Assembly (NCBI GenBank): GCA_963662605.1
Contig: OY759785.1
Coordinates: forward strand, 3,596,001-3,660,000
DNA length: 64,000 nt
Direction of reading: 5' to 3'
DNA from: G963662605 sp963662605
GTDB taxonomy: Bacteria; Bacteroidota; Ignavibacteria; Ignavibacteriales; Ignavibacteriaceae
The notes under the pieces are model-generated. The model had not been told where the DNA came from. It made no database searches and was given only the letters and a program-made list of their open reading frames with translations. This document shows, in pieces, positions 1 to 9,954 of the stretch. The position numbers and the translations under genes were made by a program. Every line of letters starts with the position of its first letter. The stretch's first letter is position 1.

Positions 1-99
1 AACCATAACAACAACTGCCGCAACTCCGATAATTATTCCCAAGGCAGTCAACAGACTTCTCATTCTTGATTTCAGCAAGCTCTTTATTGCCACTTTCAT
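1..99 (-). CDS. MacB-type ABC transporter permease, N-terminal fragment
   Basis: Only the first 33 codons lie in the window; the gene continues past the left edge. The start ATG (97-99) opens a basic segment followed by a hydrophobic stretch with LLTALGIIIGVAAVVV, the usual first membrane helix of MacB/FtsX-like permeases. It starts 7 bases after the stop of the ATPase gene, so ATPase and permease are separate genes of one operon. The family couples cytoplasmic ATP hydrolysis to periplasmic movement of a large domain. The identification rests on this short N-terminus plus operon context. Confidence 0.75.
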   Translation of the reverse strand, partial: MKVAIKSLLKSRMRSLLTALGIIIGVAAVVVMV

Positions 100-106
100 T
101 ATGACT

Positions 107-862
107 TTAATTTTCATCTTCAGAGCCCTTCATGTTCAACTTTTCATATTCCTTATTCGCATCAAGCCGGTCTTTAATAATCACGTCCTTAATCACCTTT
201 CCGTCCCGAACTTCAACGATCCGTTTCGCGAACAGGGCGAAATCACGCTCATGTGTTACCATTATTATCGTAATGCCTTCGTCGTTGAGCTGCTGAAAAA
301 GACGGAAAACTTCAATTGATGTTTTACTATCCAGATTTCCGGTAGGCTCATCTGCAAGAATGATCGCAGGATGGTTAACTAATGCCCTCGCGAGCGCCAC
401 ACGTTGCTGCTGGCCGCCCGAAAGCTGATTAGGCATGTGATCCATCCTGTCATGCAGCCCGACCCGCTCAAGAGCCTGTTTTGCTTCCATGTGGAAATCC
501 ATATTTTTATGCACGCGATCGTACACAAGCGGGAGCTCAACATTTTCAATTGCGGTGGTGCGGGACAAGAGGTTAAAACCCTGAAACACAAACCCTATCT
601 TTTGATTGCGGATATCGGCGTATTCAATTTTATTGAACTTACTCGTGTTATGCCCGTCAAGATAGTACTCACCACTCGTCGGCATATCCAAACAACCCAG
701 TAAGTTCATCAACGTTGACTTCCCGGAACCGGAAGCGCCCATTATTGCGACAAACTCACCTTGCTCCACGGTAAAGTTTATTTTCTTCAGTGCAGGAACT
801 TCTATTTCCCCGACCAAATATGTTTTTGTGAGGTCTACAGTTTTAATAATTACGTTATTCAT
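107..862 (-). CDS. MacB/LolD-type ABC transporter ATP-binding protein
   Basis: A 251-residue nucleotide-binding subunit. Walker A is GASGSGKST (residues 42-50), followed by a Q-loop with FVFQGFNLL, the ABC signature LSGGQQQR, Walker B IILADEPTGNLDS and a late switch His in MVTHERDF. The pattern ADEPTGNLD is typical of the MacB/LolD/FtsE family (MJ0796-like). It follows the adaptor gene by 23 bases and precedes the permease by 7 bases, so the expected product is a MacA-MacB tripartite efflux or secretion pump. The substrate cannot be told from sequence. Confidence 0.93.
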   Translation of the reverse strand: MNNVIIKTVDLTKTYLVGEIEVPALKKINFTVEQGEFVAIMGASGSGKSTLMNLLGCLDMPTSGEYYLDGHNTSKFNKIEYADIRNQKIGFVFQGFNLLSRTTAIENVELPLVYDRVHKNMDFHMEAKQALERVGLHDRMDHMPNQLSGGQQQRVALARALVNHPAIILADEPTGNLDSKTSIEVFRLFQQLNDEGITIIMVTHERDFALFAKRIVEVRDGKVIKDVIIKDRLDANKEYEKLNMKGSEDEN

Positions 863-885
863 TGCGTTACTCCGGTGCTGCTATG

Positions 886-2178
886 TTACATCATTGGTGG
901 AGGCGGGCCGTTTTGACTGCCCAATGAATTCGTGGTTTTAGACTTTGTGCTTGTGGTAGAACTTGATGAATCACCGGCATCATCGCTTCCGGTAATTACT
1001 TTTATTCCGACCCTCAACTCGCGGGAATGAACAATTTCCGTATTTTTCCCATCAGTCAATCCTGTTTCCACGGGACTCATTTTTATTTTGCCGGTAGAAT
1101 CATAATAATACACCAACGCCATTGTTGAGGCGGCTTTAGAAGATTTTTTTGAAGCGGCATCATTCATTCCCGGAGGCGGTCCCATTTTTTTCATTTTCGC
1201 TTTAATACTGTCCGGGATGTTTTTAAAGTCATCTTCCATATTTTTCCGGACTTCCTCCTTCAATTTTTCAGATGCCTCAAATCGTAAAGCGCCGTTTGGA
1301 ATTAGCAGAATATCCGATCTGCTGTTAACATAAAAGTCAACAGTGGCCGTCATCCCCGGAAGCAGTAGTTTATCACTATTATCCGCCTGAATGACCACGG
1401 TGTAATTAACAACATTTGATACTGTTGTTGCTTGTAGGCGTATTTGAGTGACTAAACCGTAGAATACCTTATCTGAATATGTCTGAACAGTGAACTTCAC
1501 TTTCTGTCCATCCTTTATTTGCCCAATGTCGCTTTCATCCACGCTGGCGAGAATGCGCATTTTTGAGAGATCCTGCGCAATAGTAAATATCGTTGGGGTT
1601 GATAAGCTTGCCGCAACCGTTTGTCCCTGCTCAACACTTTTATTAATAATTCTTCCGGATATAGGTGCGTGTATGTAAGCATAATTCAGATTCGTTTTTG
1701 CCTTTTCAAGCGATAGCTCGGCAGACTTTAGAGTTGCTTTTGCGGATTCCAGATCAGTTGAGGAGGTAAGTAAATCAGTTTCCGCCAGATATTTTGAGTC
1801 AAATAGTTTTTGATTGCGGTCGTGCAATGCGGATTTTAAGTTATATTCGGCTTTAGCCTTATCCACGTTCGCTTTCGCATCGCGAACCTGAGCGGCAAGT
1901 GTTGTAGTATCAATTACCGCAAGAAGCTGACCTTGTTTAACTTCGCTGTTATAATCAACCAACAATTTTGTGACAATGCCGGAAACCTGCGTTCCCACGT
2001 CCACGGTGGATAGTGCCTCAATGGTGCCCGTACTGGTTATAACCACGTTAATATCGCCTTTTGCCACTGTCCCGGTGGTATAATTTGCAGATGTGCTTTT
2101 TCCGCGAAGAATTAAAAAATACGCAGCAATCAGGACTGCAATTATGATAGCAGACCCGATAATAAGTTTCTTTTTCAT
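886..2178 (-). CDS. MacA-like periplasmic adaptor (membrane fusion protein)
   Basis: A 430-residue adaptor with an N-terminal signal anchor (roughly residues 4-24), a lipoyl-like half motif (STVDVGTQVSGIVTKLLV), an alpha-helical hairpin rich in Ala, Lys and Glu (roughly 85-150), the second lipoyl half (YAYIHAPISGRIINKSVEQG) and beta-barrel regions. These are features of HlyD/MacA adaptors that bridge an inner-membrane pump to an outer-membrane channel. An insertion rich in Lys, Met and Pro (around 300-345) and a Ser/Thr/Pro tail ending GPPPPMM are extra to the core fold. First gene of the efflux operon; no outer-membrane channel gene is visible here. Confidence 0.9.
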   Translation of the reverse strand: MKKKLIIGSAIIIAVLIAAYFLILRGKSTSANYTTGTVAKGDINVVITSTGTIEALSTVDVGTQVSGIVTKLLVDYNSEVKQGQLLAVIDTTTLAAQVRDAKANVDKAKAEYNLKSALHDRNQKLFDSKYLAETDLLTSSTDLESAKATLKSAELSLEKAKTNLNYAYIHAPISGRIINKSVEQGQTVAASLSTPTIFTIAQDLSKMRILASVDESDIGQIKDGQKVKFTVQTYSDKVFYGLVTQIRLQATTVSNVVNYTVVIQADNSDKLLLPGMTATVDFYVNSRSDILLIPNGALRFEASEKLKEEVRKNMEDDFKNIPDSIKAKMKKMGPPPGMNDAASKKSSKAASTMALVYYYDSTGKIKMSPVETGLTDGKNTEIVHSRELRVGIKVITGSDDAGDSSSSTTSTKSKTTNSLGSQNGPPPPMM

Positions 2179-2278
2179 ATAACTCTCATCATGTCTAAAC
2201 CAATTAATAAACTTTAAGACAATCTTGTCTTTACCGGTTTAGACGACGCGCAATAGTCTTTCCTTGCTATTTAAAATA

Positions 2279-2310
2279 AAAAACCCTCCAGATTAATCGG
2301 GAGGGTTTTC
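2279..2310 (-). terminator. Intrinsic terminator after the PorV-like gene
   Basis: Inverted repeat AAAACCCTCC / GGAGGGTTTT around an AT-rich centre. In minus orientation it is followed by a T-rich run. It lies 22 bases past the stop of the PorV-like gene and separates that operon from the efflux operon. Confidence 0.85.
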
Positions 2311-2331
2311 ATACTTCAACCTATGAAGAGA

Positions 2332-3363
2332 TTAGAAGCCTAAGTTGATTTCAAATACATGATTTGCATCAAAGTATTTAACATCGCGATAAGCATATCC
2401 AACACTCAATGTCAGGCCTTCCATAGCATAGTTAAGGCCGGCGCCAGCAGTGAGTCCATAAATATAATCATCAGACTGTGATTTCGGTGAGGTTGCATAA
2501 CCAGCACGCAGATAGAAAGTCTTCACATATGAATATTCCAAACCGAACTTATACTCATCACCTGAGAAGTTATTGTTTTGGAAATCAGCTGTTACCTGAA
2601 GGCTGTTTGATTTATCTACATAAGGTTTGTAACCAAAGCCGATTTCGAATGTTGAAGGCAGCTCGAATGGAGCACTGTCAATCTTGAAAAGACCAGGTTG
2701 TCTTTTCAGACCATCACCGGTTGCATTAATATACAAGCCGGATCCGTCATACTTCATTTGAGGACCAACATTCTTCATCGCGATACCGAAGCTTAAACCG
2801 TCAATGTCGCCGAGATTGTCATAAATCAAACCGACATTAAAGCCAACTCCGGATGCACTAACATCACCGAGAGATTCAGTGATAAGATTTGCAGTAACAC
2901 CAACACCGATTCTATCCGTAAGGCGGCGGGAATACGTTAAACCGGCAGTAATAAACTGTGGTTTGAATGTCTTTCCCGTTCCATCAGGATCCGTTGTTGT
3001 TGTAACCGCAATTTCACCAACTGAAAGTGTTTTTAAATTCAATGCTATTGTGCCGATTCCTTCAAGATTTGTAGCAACAGCACCGTTTTCTACTCCGATG
3101 TCCGCGATATAATTCATATGCGAAAAACCAACCAGAGTACCACGGGTACCTTTAGCTAATCCTGCAGGATTCCAGTAAATAGCGTCAAGACCTTCAGCAG
3201 TAGCAATGCCGGAACCGGCCAATGCTATACCTGTTGTCCCGACCGGAATAAGGAGCTGAGCAGCTCCTCCCGTTCCTGTCCTATTGCCTCCTCCGGCGAA
3301 GCTATCGGCTGCGATAACCAGCAACAGAAGAACGACAAGCAATGCTTTATTAAAATATTTCAT
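2332..3363 (-). CDS. PorV/PorQ family outer-membrane beta-barrel protein
   Basis: A 343-residue protein with a cleavable signal peptide (cut near AADSFAGG), then GTAQLLIPVGTTGIALAGS and GLDAIYWNPAGLA. This N-terminal plug region is typical of PorV/PorQ (UPF0164, FadL-like) barrels. Alternating amphipathic beta strands run to the aromatic C-terminal FEINLGF. In T9SS organisms PorV-like proteins hand cargo from the translocon to the PorU sortase. The gene follows a large T9SS cargo gene by 28 bases and is the last gene before the terminator, so it may be dedicated to that cargo; this is inference from position. Confidence 0.85.
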   Translation of the reverse strand: MKYFNKALLVVLLLLVIAADSFAGGGNRTGTGGAAQLLIPVGTTGIALAGSGIATAEGLDAIYWNPAGLAKGTRGTLVGFSHMNYIADIGVENGAVATNLEGIGTIALNLKTLSVGEIAVTTTTDPDGTGKTFKPQFITAGLTYSRRLTDRIGVGVTANLITESLGDVSASGVGFNVGLIYDNLGDIDGLSFGIAMKNVGPQMKYDGSGLYINATGDGLKRQPGLFKIDSAPFELPSTFEIGFGYKPYVDKSNSLQVTADFQNNNFSGDEYKFGLEYSYVKTFYLRAGYATSPKSQSDDYIYGLTAGAGLNYAMEGLTLSVGYAYRDVKYFDANHVFEINLGF

Positions 3364-3391
3364 TGTATCTCCTACAAATTAAACTCGTTAA

Positions 3392-6300
3392 TTAAAATCT
3401 ATCAAGAATCTGTTGTTCTTGAATGATCGCTACCTTCAGTGTTTTCGTAACGCCAAGGTCAGGCATATCAATGTATGCAATATACAGACCGCTTGCTACC
3501 GGCAAACCATTTTGATTTGCTAAGTCCCAACGCTCAAATTGCGAATCACTATTATGCTCAATTGTTTTAACCAGCACACCTGCTAAGTTAAACACGCGAA
3601 TCTTGGCAACACTCGGGAGATGCGAAAATGTAACGAATCTATTATACTTGTTCAATTCTTCTGAATTGACGCCATAGTAAGGATTCGGGAATACATTAAT
3701 ATTCTTAACATCTTCCTTAGCTTTTGCTTTCGAATATGCAGATGGTTCAGGTGCAGTAAACGTGTATGTATCCTGACCAGGAACTAATGAGTTTGCATAT
3801 TTTATACGGAGAACATCTCCGGTATGCCAAACGCAAAGAGGTCCACTTTCACCATCTTCAAGAATGAGAGTCCAAGTGATTTTCGAATCAGTTCTTGATT
3901 GAACCGTCACGCTGTCATACGGTTTAGCAATGAACTCAACGTAGTTTCTACCGGCAATACGATACCACTGCGGCATTCCTGCATTGCCCCATGGCGAAGC
4001 CGCATCAAGGTTACGATCGGTAATATAACAGTTAATTTGTCTGTTTCTTTCAACTTCCCATACTTCAAATGGAATGCGAACGAGACCCTGAACGGATCCT
4101 GTTCTTGCGTGCATAGTTGCAATTGAACCGCCTGAAGTAACAGGGGCTTCATTGCTGGCAGCAACACCGGTGAAACGGAGTTCGATATCCTGGCAAAGGT
4201 CTGCAACAGTAGCCGCACCACCACCACCATAGAAATCAGCACCTCTACCGGTCGCATAACCAAAGATCGTTGATCCATCACCCCATACTGCGACAGGGTT
4301 GGCTTCAGTAGCATCAGCCTGATGTACAAGTTCCCAAGCATAATATGAACTAGGAGCGCCGAAGGAGAATCCGCCAACTTTTGGCTGGATACCATCTACG
4401 GTCAGGTAAGCATTATCAAGACTTAAATCTCTCTGATAACTTAATATACGGGTTGTACCGCGATCAAGATACCATGGATATGTCTGTATTGCCAATGGAA
4501 CATACATTGTATCAGCAGCACCGGCAGCAATGAATGCGAGACCTTCACCTACCAAAGCGTCTTTCAACGCGGTAGTAAATGGCTCGGTAGAGCTGGTATC
4601 AATCCATGATCCGCTTGCACTTGCTACAACATGACCAAGCACAGTATTGCTCGTAAGAGCGATATTCTTGTTAATTGCTAAAGTATTAGCATCACCGAGT
4701 CCGGAGGCTGAAATGGTGCCGACTAAATTGGCATCGGTAATAGAAACTGTGTAATCAAGTTTCGTACCTGCCTCATTGAGAACAACACTTGCTTCGGCTG
4801 TAGCGGTTGTATACCAGCCTTCAGCAGAACCGCTCAATAAATCAGGCTGTGTGCTGAATCCGAGTGTATATGACTTTCCTGTTGTTTTCGTAGGATCAGA
4901 TACTAAATAATAGCATGTTACGTTGTCGGCGGAACCTGTAGCATGCGTAACATTGGTATATTTCTTTCCTGTTGTTGTCGCAACGGAGACACCTGGATTA
5001 TTAGTATGTGGAATAACCGTAATAATATCCAAAGGAGTTTCAAGGTTGTTAACAACAGAAGCGGAAGCGCTATATGAATAAGCAGTGACCGCAAAATAAT
5101 AACGGATACCGTTAATAAGCGGTGTGCCGCCATTCAGATCGTCAATCGTTATGTCAATATATCTTTTGACGCCGTTATCATTACCGAATTGCTGTACACC
5201 TGTTGCAACAACACCGCTCTTGGAGTCAAAGTATTTATCTTCAATTTTGCCAACACCGTCAACGATATCATAGGTAGCAATTAATTTACCTTCTGATTTG
5301 TCCGAAGAGGCTGTTGGTAATTGATAAACGTTATAACCCTGGAAGAGATGTCCTTTTTTGCTAAAGTTTTCAGTAGCAGCAACTGCTGAAGTGCTATTAT
5401 CCCAGTTCAGAATTATTTCTTTATCTAAAGAGGTGACTTTAACAAAGGGGGCAGGAGGAGCAGTCGGTAAGTCGAAATTATTATCGTAAGCAGATTGTGC
5501 TTGTTCATCGTAGAACTTTAACAATCCGATTGCTGACAATCTATCAACACCTGTAACGGCACCGGCTGCGATTTCAGAGACAACGATTTCTTGTTCATCG
5601 CCAGGATTCATAGTAAATGGACCGCTTGCGAGACCGATTCTACGGTCACCGGCAGGAAGAACCATTCCATCTATCCATCCAGTATGTTTCTGAGGATCGC
5701 CGGTAAGAACAAATGTTGTGTTAAGTCCGGTTGTAGGATCAACAAAATAATTACTTGTCAATCCGACTTTACCCTGGAAGAAATTATAGAACTGTGTTGC
5801 ACCTGCTTTTGATCCGATTGTCGGGTCAGTTACGTTTGCATCACCGTTCGCGAAATAATAAAAAGCGGTCATCGGCAAGTTAATGAAGCCCGGACCAACT
5901 TTTTTGCCATCTACGATAGCATAATCAATAGCATCATTTATACCATTACCATTCAAGTCCTGTCCGTTGACTCCTGCGACTTTCGGTCCCTGAAAGAAGT
6001 CAAATCCGACAGCCGGAGGCGGCAGCGGGCTATATGTTGCATCTGTTGCATTTGCATTATAGCAATAGCCCAGACTTAACAAAGTATCGCAGCCTGAATA
6101 GTCATCGGTAGCATTTCCGTCATCAATATCCGACCACATCGATACAATCATATTATTGAACGCTGTGTTCGATTTGTTGATGATTTTATATTTACGGAAA
6201 ATCATGTTACCAAGAGCACCAGACTGATTGTATGCCCAATAGGTTGCCTGATATTCGATTCCCAAAGGATCGGTACCATACAAACCTGTCGTCAGTTTTT

Positions 6301-6961
6301 GATTCAGGTCATTAGCAACAAACCAGATGGTCTGGTCAGCGCCTCTAACACCGGGAATAACCGCCATTTTGGCTCCGTAAACACCTTCGGTATCAACCCA
6401 GGTCGGAGCGCCATCAGCAGCTGGCCATTCGTTATAGTCTTTTAAGTATTGAGCTAACATATCGCTCGCACTCTTACCTTCCCATGTAGCTTCTGTTGTT
6501 AAATCAACAGCAGGGCCGCCGGGATAAATATCTGCGCGGACACGATACAGTCTTACATTTGCAGCCGTTGCAGGTTCTGCGGTTAACGCGCTCCAGGCCA
6601 ATCCTGAATTAGTTATTTTACCGCCCTGAAGACCTGTTCCGTATGCAGAACCACCGACACGTACTTGAGCGTCACCGGACACAAAAGCGCCCCAAAGGAA
6701 ACCGGATTCAAACACGGCGGTTTTTCCACTGCCGGCCGGGTAAACAAATGCAGAGTTTCCCGAGTTATCCAAATCTGATTTACCATCATTAGTGAACTGT
6801 GTGGCTATTTTATTTATATCCAGAAAAGTTCGGGTAGGTGACCCGTCAACTTTCGCGGGACTTTTCTTTGTTCCTTGCTTAGCTTCAGCATAAACCCCGC
6901 TTTGCACGAGGAATAGACCAAAGAGCAACAGAACGAGATATCCCAATAATTTAGAATTCAT
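3392..6961 (-). CDS. Large T9SS-sorted surface protein with fibronectin-like region
   Basis: A predicted secreted protein of 1189 residues. I place the start at the ATG at 6959-6961, which has a GGAG ribosome-binding site 8 bases upstream and begins directly with the signal peptide (MNSKLLGYLVLLLFGLFLVQ); an upstream in-frame start would add 12 residues before it. A fibronectin III-like stretch begins near PPAPFVKVTSLDKEIILNW. The C-terminus has the FPNPYYG-type sorting region and ends in beta strands (VASGLYIAYIDMP). The middle is rich in Gly, Ala, Thr and Asn and has no domain I recognise. It lies between a TonB receptor and a PorV-like gene in one operon. Confidence 0.8.
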   Translation of the reverse strand: MNSKLLGYLVLLLFGLFLVQSGVYAEAKQGTKKSPAKVDGSPTRTFLDINKIATQFTNDGKSDLDNSGNSAFVYPAGSGKTAVFESGFLWGAFVSGDAQVRVGGSAYGTGLQGGKITNSGLAWSALTAEPATAANVRLYRVRADIYPGGPAVDLTTEATWEGKSASDMLAQYLKDYNEWPAADGAPTWVDTEGVYGAKMAVIPGVRGADQTIWFVANDLNQKLTTGLYGTDPLGIEYQATYWAYNQSGALGNMIFRKYKIINKSNTAFNNMIVSMWSDIDDGNATDDYSGCDTLLSLGYCYNANATDATYSPLPPPAVGFDFFQGPKVAGVNGQDLNGNGINDAIDYAIVDGKKVGPGFINLPMTAFYYFANGDANVTDPTIGSKAGATQFYNFFQGKVGLTSNYFVDPTTGLNTTFVLTGDPQKHTGWIDGMVLPAGDRRIGLASGPFTMNPGDEQEIVVSEIAAGAVTGVDRLSAIGLLKFYDEQAQSAYDNNFDLPTAPPAPFVKVTSLDKEIILNWDNSTSAVAATENFSKKGHLFQGYNVYQLPTASSDKSEGKLIATYDIVDGVGKIEDKYFDSKSGVVATGVQQFGNDNGVKRYIDITIDDLNGGTPLINGIRYYFAVTAYSYSASASVVNNLETPLDIITVIPHTNNPGVSVATTTGKKYTNVTHATGSADNVTCYYLVSDPTKTTGKSYTLGFSTQPDLLSGSAEGWYTTATAEASVVLNEAGTKLDYTVSITDANLVGTISASGLGDANTLAINKNIALTSNTVLGHVVASASGSWIDTSSTEPFTTALKDALVGEGLAFIAAGAADTMYVPLAIQTYPWYLDRGTTRILSYQRDLSLDNAYLTVDGIQPKVGGFSFGAPSSYYAWELVHQADATEANPVAVWGDGSTIFGYATGRGADFYGGGGAATVADLCQDIELRFTGVAASNEAPVTSGGSIATMHARTGSVQGLVRIPFEVWEVERNRQINCYITDRNLDAASPWGNAGMPQWYRIAGRNYVEFIAKPYDSVTVQSRTDSKITWTLILEDGESGPLCVWHTGDVLRIKYANSLVPGQDTYTFTAPEPSAYSKAKAKEDVKNINVFPNPYYGVNSEELNKYNRFVTFSHLPSVAKIRVFNLAGVLVKTIEHNSDSQFERWDLANQNGLPVASGLYIAYIDMPDLGVTKTLKVAIIQEQQILDRF

Positions 6962-7005
6962 ATTTAATGCTCCTATTCTTTTTTCTATTAAACTCATCTA
7001 CGTTC

Positions 7006-9954
7006 TTAATATTCAAGACGAACGCCGAGTCTGATCTGCCGCGGTGCACCGTAGAAATCAAGCCCTGTATCTGAACGATACTGTTCGTAGTAGTTGATAT
7101 AGATAGCGCGATACATTTGTTCGTAGGTTGAACCATAGGTTTTCACTTTTGTTCCGCCCAATGAAGGATCGCTCAAATAACCATCGTCTTTTGTAGAACC
7201 GGTTCTCATGAAAACATTGAGTATGTTTTCAATGTTGAACACGTTAATTACGTACAAATAGATATTTGCATTCAATTTGTCATAGATCGAGAATGATTTA
7301 TCAATACGCAAATCAACCTGGAACTGCCATGGTGTTGTTGATGAGTTAAGCGGTTCGATTGGTTGTCTTGTTCTTGCATCACCTTCAAGGTCAGCACCGC
7401 CGATACCACGGGTATACGGATGGCCGCTATTAAAGGTTGCCAAGGCAGAGATCCCTAAATCTTCAGCCCATTTCGGTCCGTCATTCTTTGCGAAACGATA
7501 ATCAATATTAAAGTTTCCGCGGAATGAGTTGTTGAATTCAAGAGGTTCAACGTATTGAGGTTTGAAAATAGTAACTCCATCAAGAGGAGCACCTACGATA
7601 CCGCGAGCTGAATACGGATTTGAACCGGTACCGCGTGCATCGTTAAATGAGATATTTGCACTTGCCTGAACTCTTTCGATGCGGCGCAGGTTGAATGCAA
7701 TTTCAATACCTTTTGTTGTCGCGAAGTCACCGTTTTTCAATGTATTAAAATCCTGATAACCATTACCAGCAACTACTGTCTGCTTATCAAAGACTACCTG
7801 ATCAATAATATCTTTATAATATCCGGTGAAGTCAACAGAGGCAACATCACCAATTTGCTGTGTAAAACCGATTTCATACTGGGTCGTTTTGGTCGGACGA
7901 ATATTATAACCTGTTGGGGTTGTAATTTCATACTGACCAATCAAATTGTAACCAATATTATAGATACCGGTATACATATCCTGCAAACGGGTCTGCTGGA
8001 TAAATTTACCATACTGAGCATGGAAAACTGTTCTGTCGGTAACAGGGAACGAGAATCCCAATCGTGGGCATACAGACTGGAAGGCGGGTGTTTTAACCCA
8101 ACCACTGTCCTGTTTTCCAGCTTTGTCAACAATATAGTTACCATCATTCTGGTTAATGCTTTTATCAGGACGGGTAGGATCTACCATCATGTAGTTATCA
8201 ACGTCAATATAATCATAACGAATACCTGCGTTAATCACAAGATCTTTGTACTCGATTTTATCCTGAATATAACCAGATGCAAATACAGGCTGTTTAGCCT
8301 TGGTGAGCGGATCGGCATCTGATTCATCACCAAATTCATCATAACCATAGTTATTGATACCTTGCTGACGGAGGATCAAGCGACGAGCATCCTTATCGGT
8401 AACAGTCGCAAAAAGTCCTGCAAGTTTGGTATCAAGTCTGTTGGTCATACTGTAGTTACGAATAGTGAATTGTTGATATTCACCGCCGACTTTAATGCTG
8501 TGTTCTTTCCACTGGGTAGAGAGAGCAGCAGTCAAATTATATCTGTATCTTTTGAATTTCTGATATGCCGAAACAACCGTTCCCGGAGCAGCAAAAGAGA
8601 AATCATAAAGACTCAAAGCAGTAGGCTGTTGATAAGCTGATGCAAATGTGCCATACTGAGCATTTGCAGCGCTATCGCCGTAAGCAAGATAGTTGTCCAT
8701 TAAGAGAGGATCATAACGATGTCTTGTACTGAAAGAAAATCCACCGCTAACTTCAACGAATGTCTGCGGAGTAATGATCCAGGTTGCTTTTAAGCTTGCA
8801 GCACCGTTTTTGGTATCCCATTTTTCAATTCTATTCTCATTGAGCAGATATTGAATTGCATAATAGTTGTTGTTATACAACGTATTAGCTGTATAGGTAC
8901 CGATAGCACGCAAGATAACCGGTTTTAAATCAACAGTAAAAGAAGCTGTTCCGTTGAATGAAGATTGTGAATTTTTATGAACAGCACCAGCATTATAATT
9001 CAAATCCACTGAATTTGTGCTGGTAGGATCGGTAACTTTACCCAATGCAATGCCAGGGAAATTCTGAGGATCGGTATCATTGATAAAGTTATAGTTGAAC
9101 AAGCCGAAGAATTTAATCTTATCTGAAAGAATCGGACCGCTGACAGTACCGGTAAAGTCAGTATAACCATACCAGTAAGCACCAAGTCTTTTTTTACCGT
9201 CAAAGCGATCTTTCGAACCCTTGAAAGTTACGTTATCGGTAATCCATTCAGCCGTTGCTTTAAAGTTCGGTGTACCTGATTTGATCTGGGTATAAATAAT
9301 ACCAGCATTGGCTCCACCATATTCTGCATTATAACCACCTGCTTGAACCTGAATTTCTTCAATAGCATCCTGGTTAATTGAAACTCCACGGTTACCGGTC
9401 ATCGGGTCGCTGATTGAAGCGCCTTCAAGATAATAACCGACTTCATCACTACGGCCGCCGCGTACAAACACGAGACCATCCTGTAATACGACACCCGGAG
9501 TTAAAGAAAGAATATTGTTAACACCACGAACAGGTAATGCTTCAATATCTTCACTTGTTGTGATTCTATTCGCATTAGTAGCATTTTTGTTAACAAGTGG
9601 TCTTGATGCAACAACTTCAATTGCTTTAACTGATAATCCTTCAGCCGGCAATTGATAGTTTAATTCCGATGTTAAATCGGCGTTGATACGAAAACCTTGC
9701 ATCGTAACACTTTGATACCCTATAAACGAACACTTAATATCATAAGTGCCGGCTACAAGGTTAGTGATTGCAAACTCTCCCTTGGAATCCGTTTGGGCTC
9801 CAAGTGAGGTTCCCACTACAACAACGTTAGCCCCGATAAGGGGTTCGCCTGTTTTGATGTCTGTAACTTTACCTTTCAGTTTTCCTGCAGTACCTCCGAG
9901 CAAAAAGAACGGAAGCAATAACAAGAAACCGAAGAAAGTAATCCTACGACTCAT
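7006..9954 (-). CDS. TonB-dependent outer-membrane receptor with carboxypeptidase-regulatory domain
   Basis: A 982-residue receptor: signal peptide, CarboxypepD_reg-like domain (KLKGKVTDIKTGEPLIGANV to about residue 100), plug domain (around 125-225, with VRGGRSDEVGYYLEGASI) and a long beta-barrel ending in an aromatic residue (RLGVRLEY). The start has a good AAAGGAG ribosome-binding site. These receptors import large or scarce substrates using TonB energy, or act as surface platforms. No SusD-like partner is present; the partner is instead a large T9SS cargo. Substrate not predictable. Confidence 0.92.
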   Translation of the reverse strand: MSRRITFFGFLLLLPFFLLGGTAGKLKGKVTDIKTGEPLIGANVVVVGTSLGAQTDSKGEFAITNLVAGTYDIKCSFIGYQSVTMQGFRINADLTSELNYQLPAEGLSVKAIEVVASRPLVNKNATNANRITTSEDIEALPVRGVNNILSLTPGVVLQDGLVFVRGGRSDEVGYYLEGASISDPMTGNRGVSINQDAIEEIQVQAGGYNAEYGGANAGIIYTQIKSGTPNFKATAEWITDNVTFKGSKDRFDGKKRLGAYWYGYTDFTGTVSGPILSDKIKFFGLFNYNFINDTDPQNFPGIALGKVTDPTSTNSVDLNYNAGAVHKNSQSSFNGTASFTVDLKPVILRAIGTYTANTLYNNNYYAIQYLLNENRIEKWDTKNGAASLKATWIITPQTFVEVSGGFSFSTRHRYDPLLMDNYLAYGDSAANAQYGTFASAYQQPTALSLYDFSFAAPGTVVSAYQKFKRYRYNLTAALSTQWKEHSIKVGGEYQQFTIRNYSMTNRLDTKLAGLFATVTDKDARRLILRQQGINNYGYDEFGDESDADPLTKAKQPVFASGYIQDKIEYKDLVINAGIRYDYIDVDNYMMVDPTRPDKSINQNDGNYIVDKAGKQDSGWVKTPAFQSVCPRLGFSFPVTDRTVFHAQYGKFIQQTRLQDMYTGIYNIGYNLIGQYEITTPTGYNIRPTKTTQYEIGFTQQIGDVASVDFTGYYKDIIDQVVFDKQTVVAGNGYQDFNTLKNGDFATTKGIEIAFNLRRIERVQASANISFNDARGTGSNPYSARGIVGAPLDGVTIFKPQYVEPLEFNNSFRGNFNIDYRFAKNDGPKWAEDLGISALATFNSGHPYTRGIGGADLEGDARTRQPIEPLNSSTTPWQFQVDLRIDKSFSIYDKLNANIYLYVINVFNIENILNVFMRTGSTKDDGYLSDPSLGGTKVKTYGSTYEQMYRAIYINYYEQYRSDTGLDFYGAPRQIRLGVRLEY

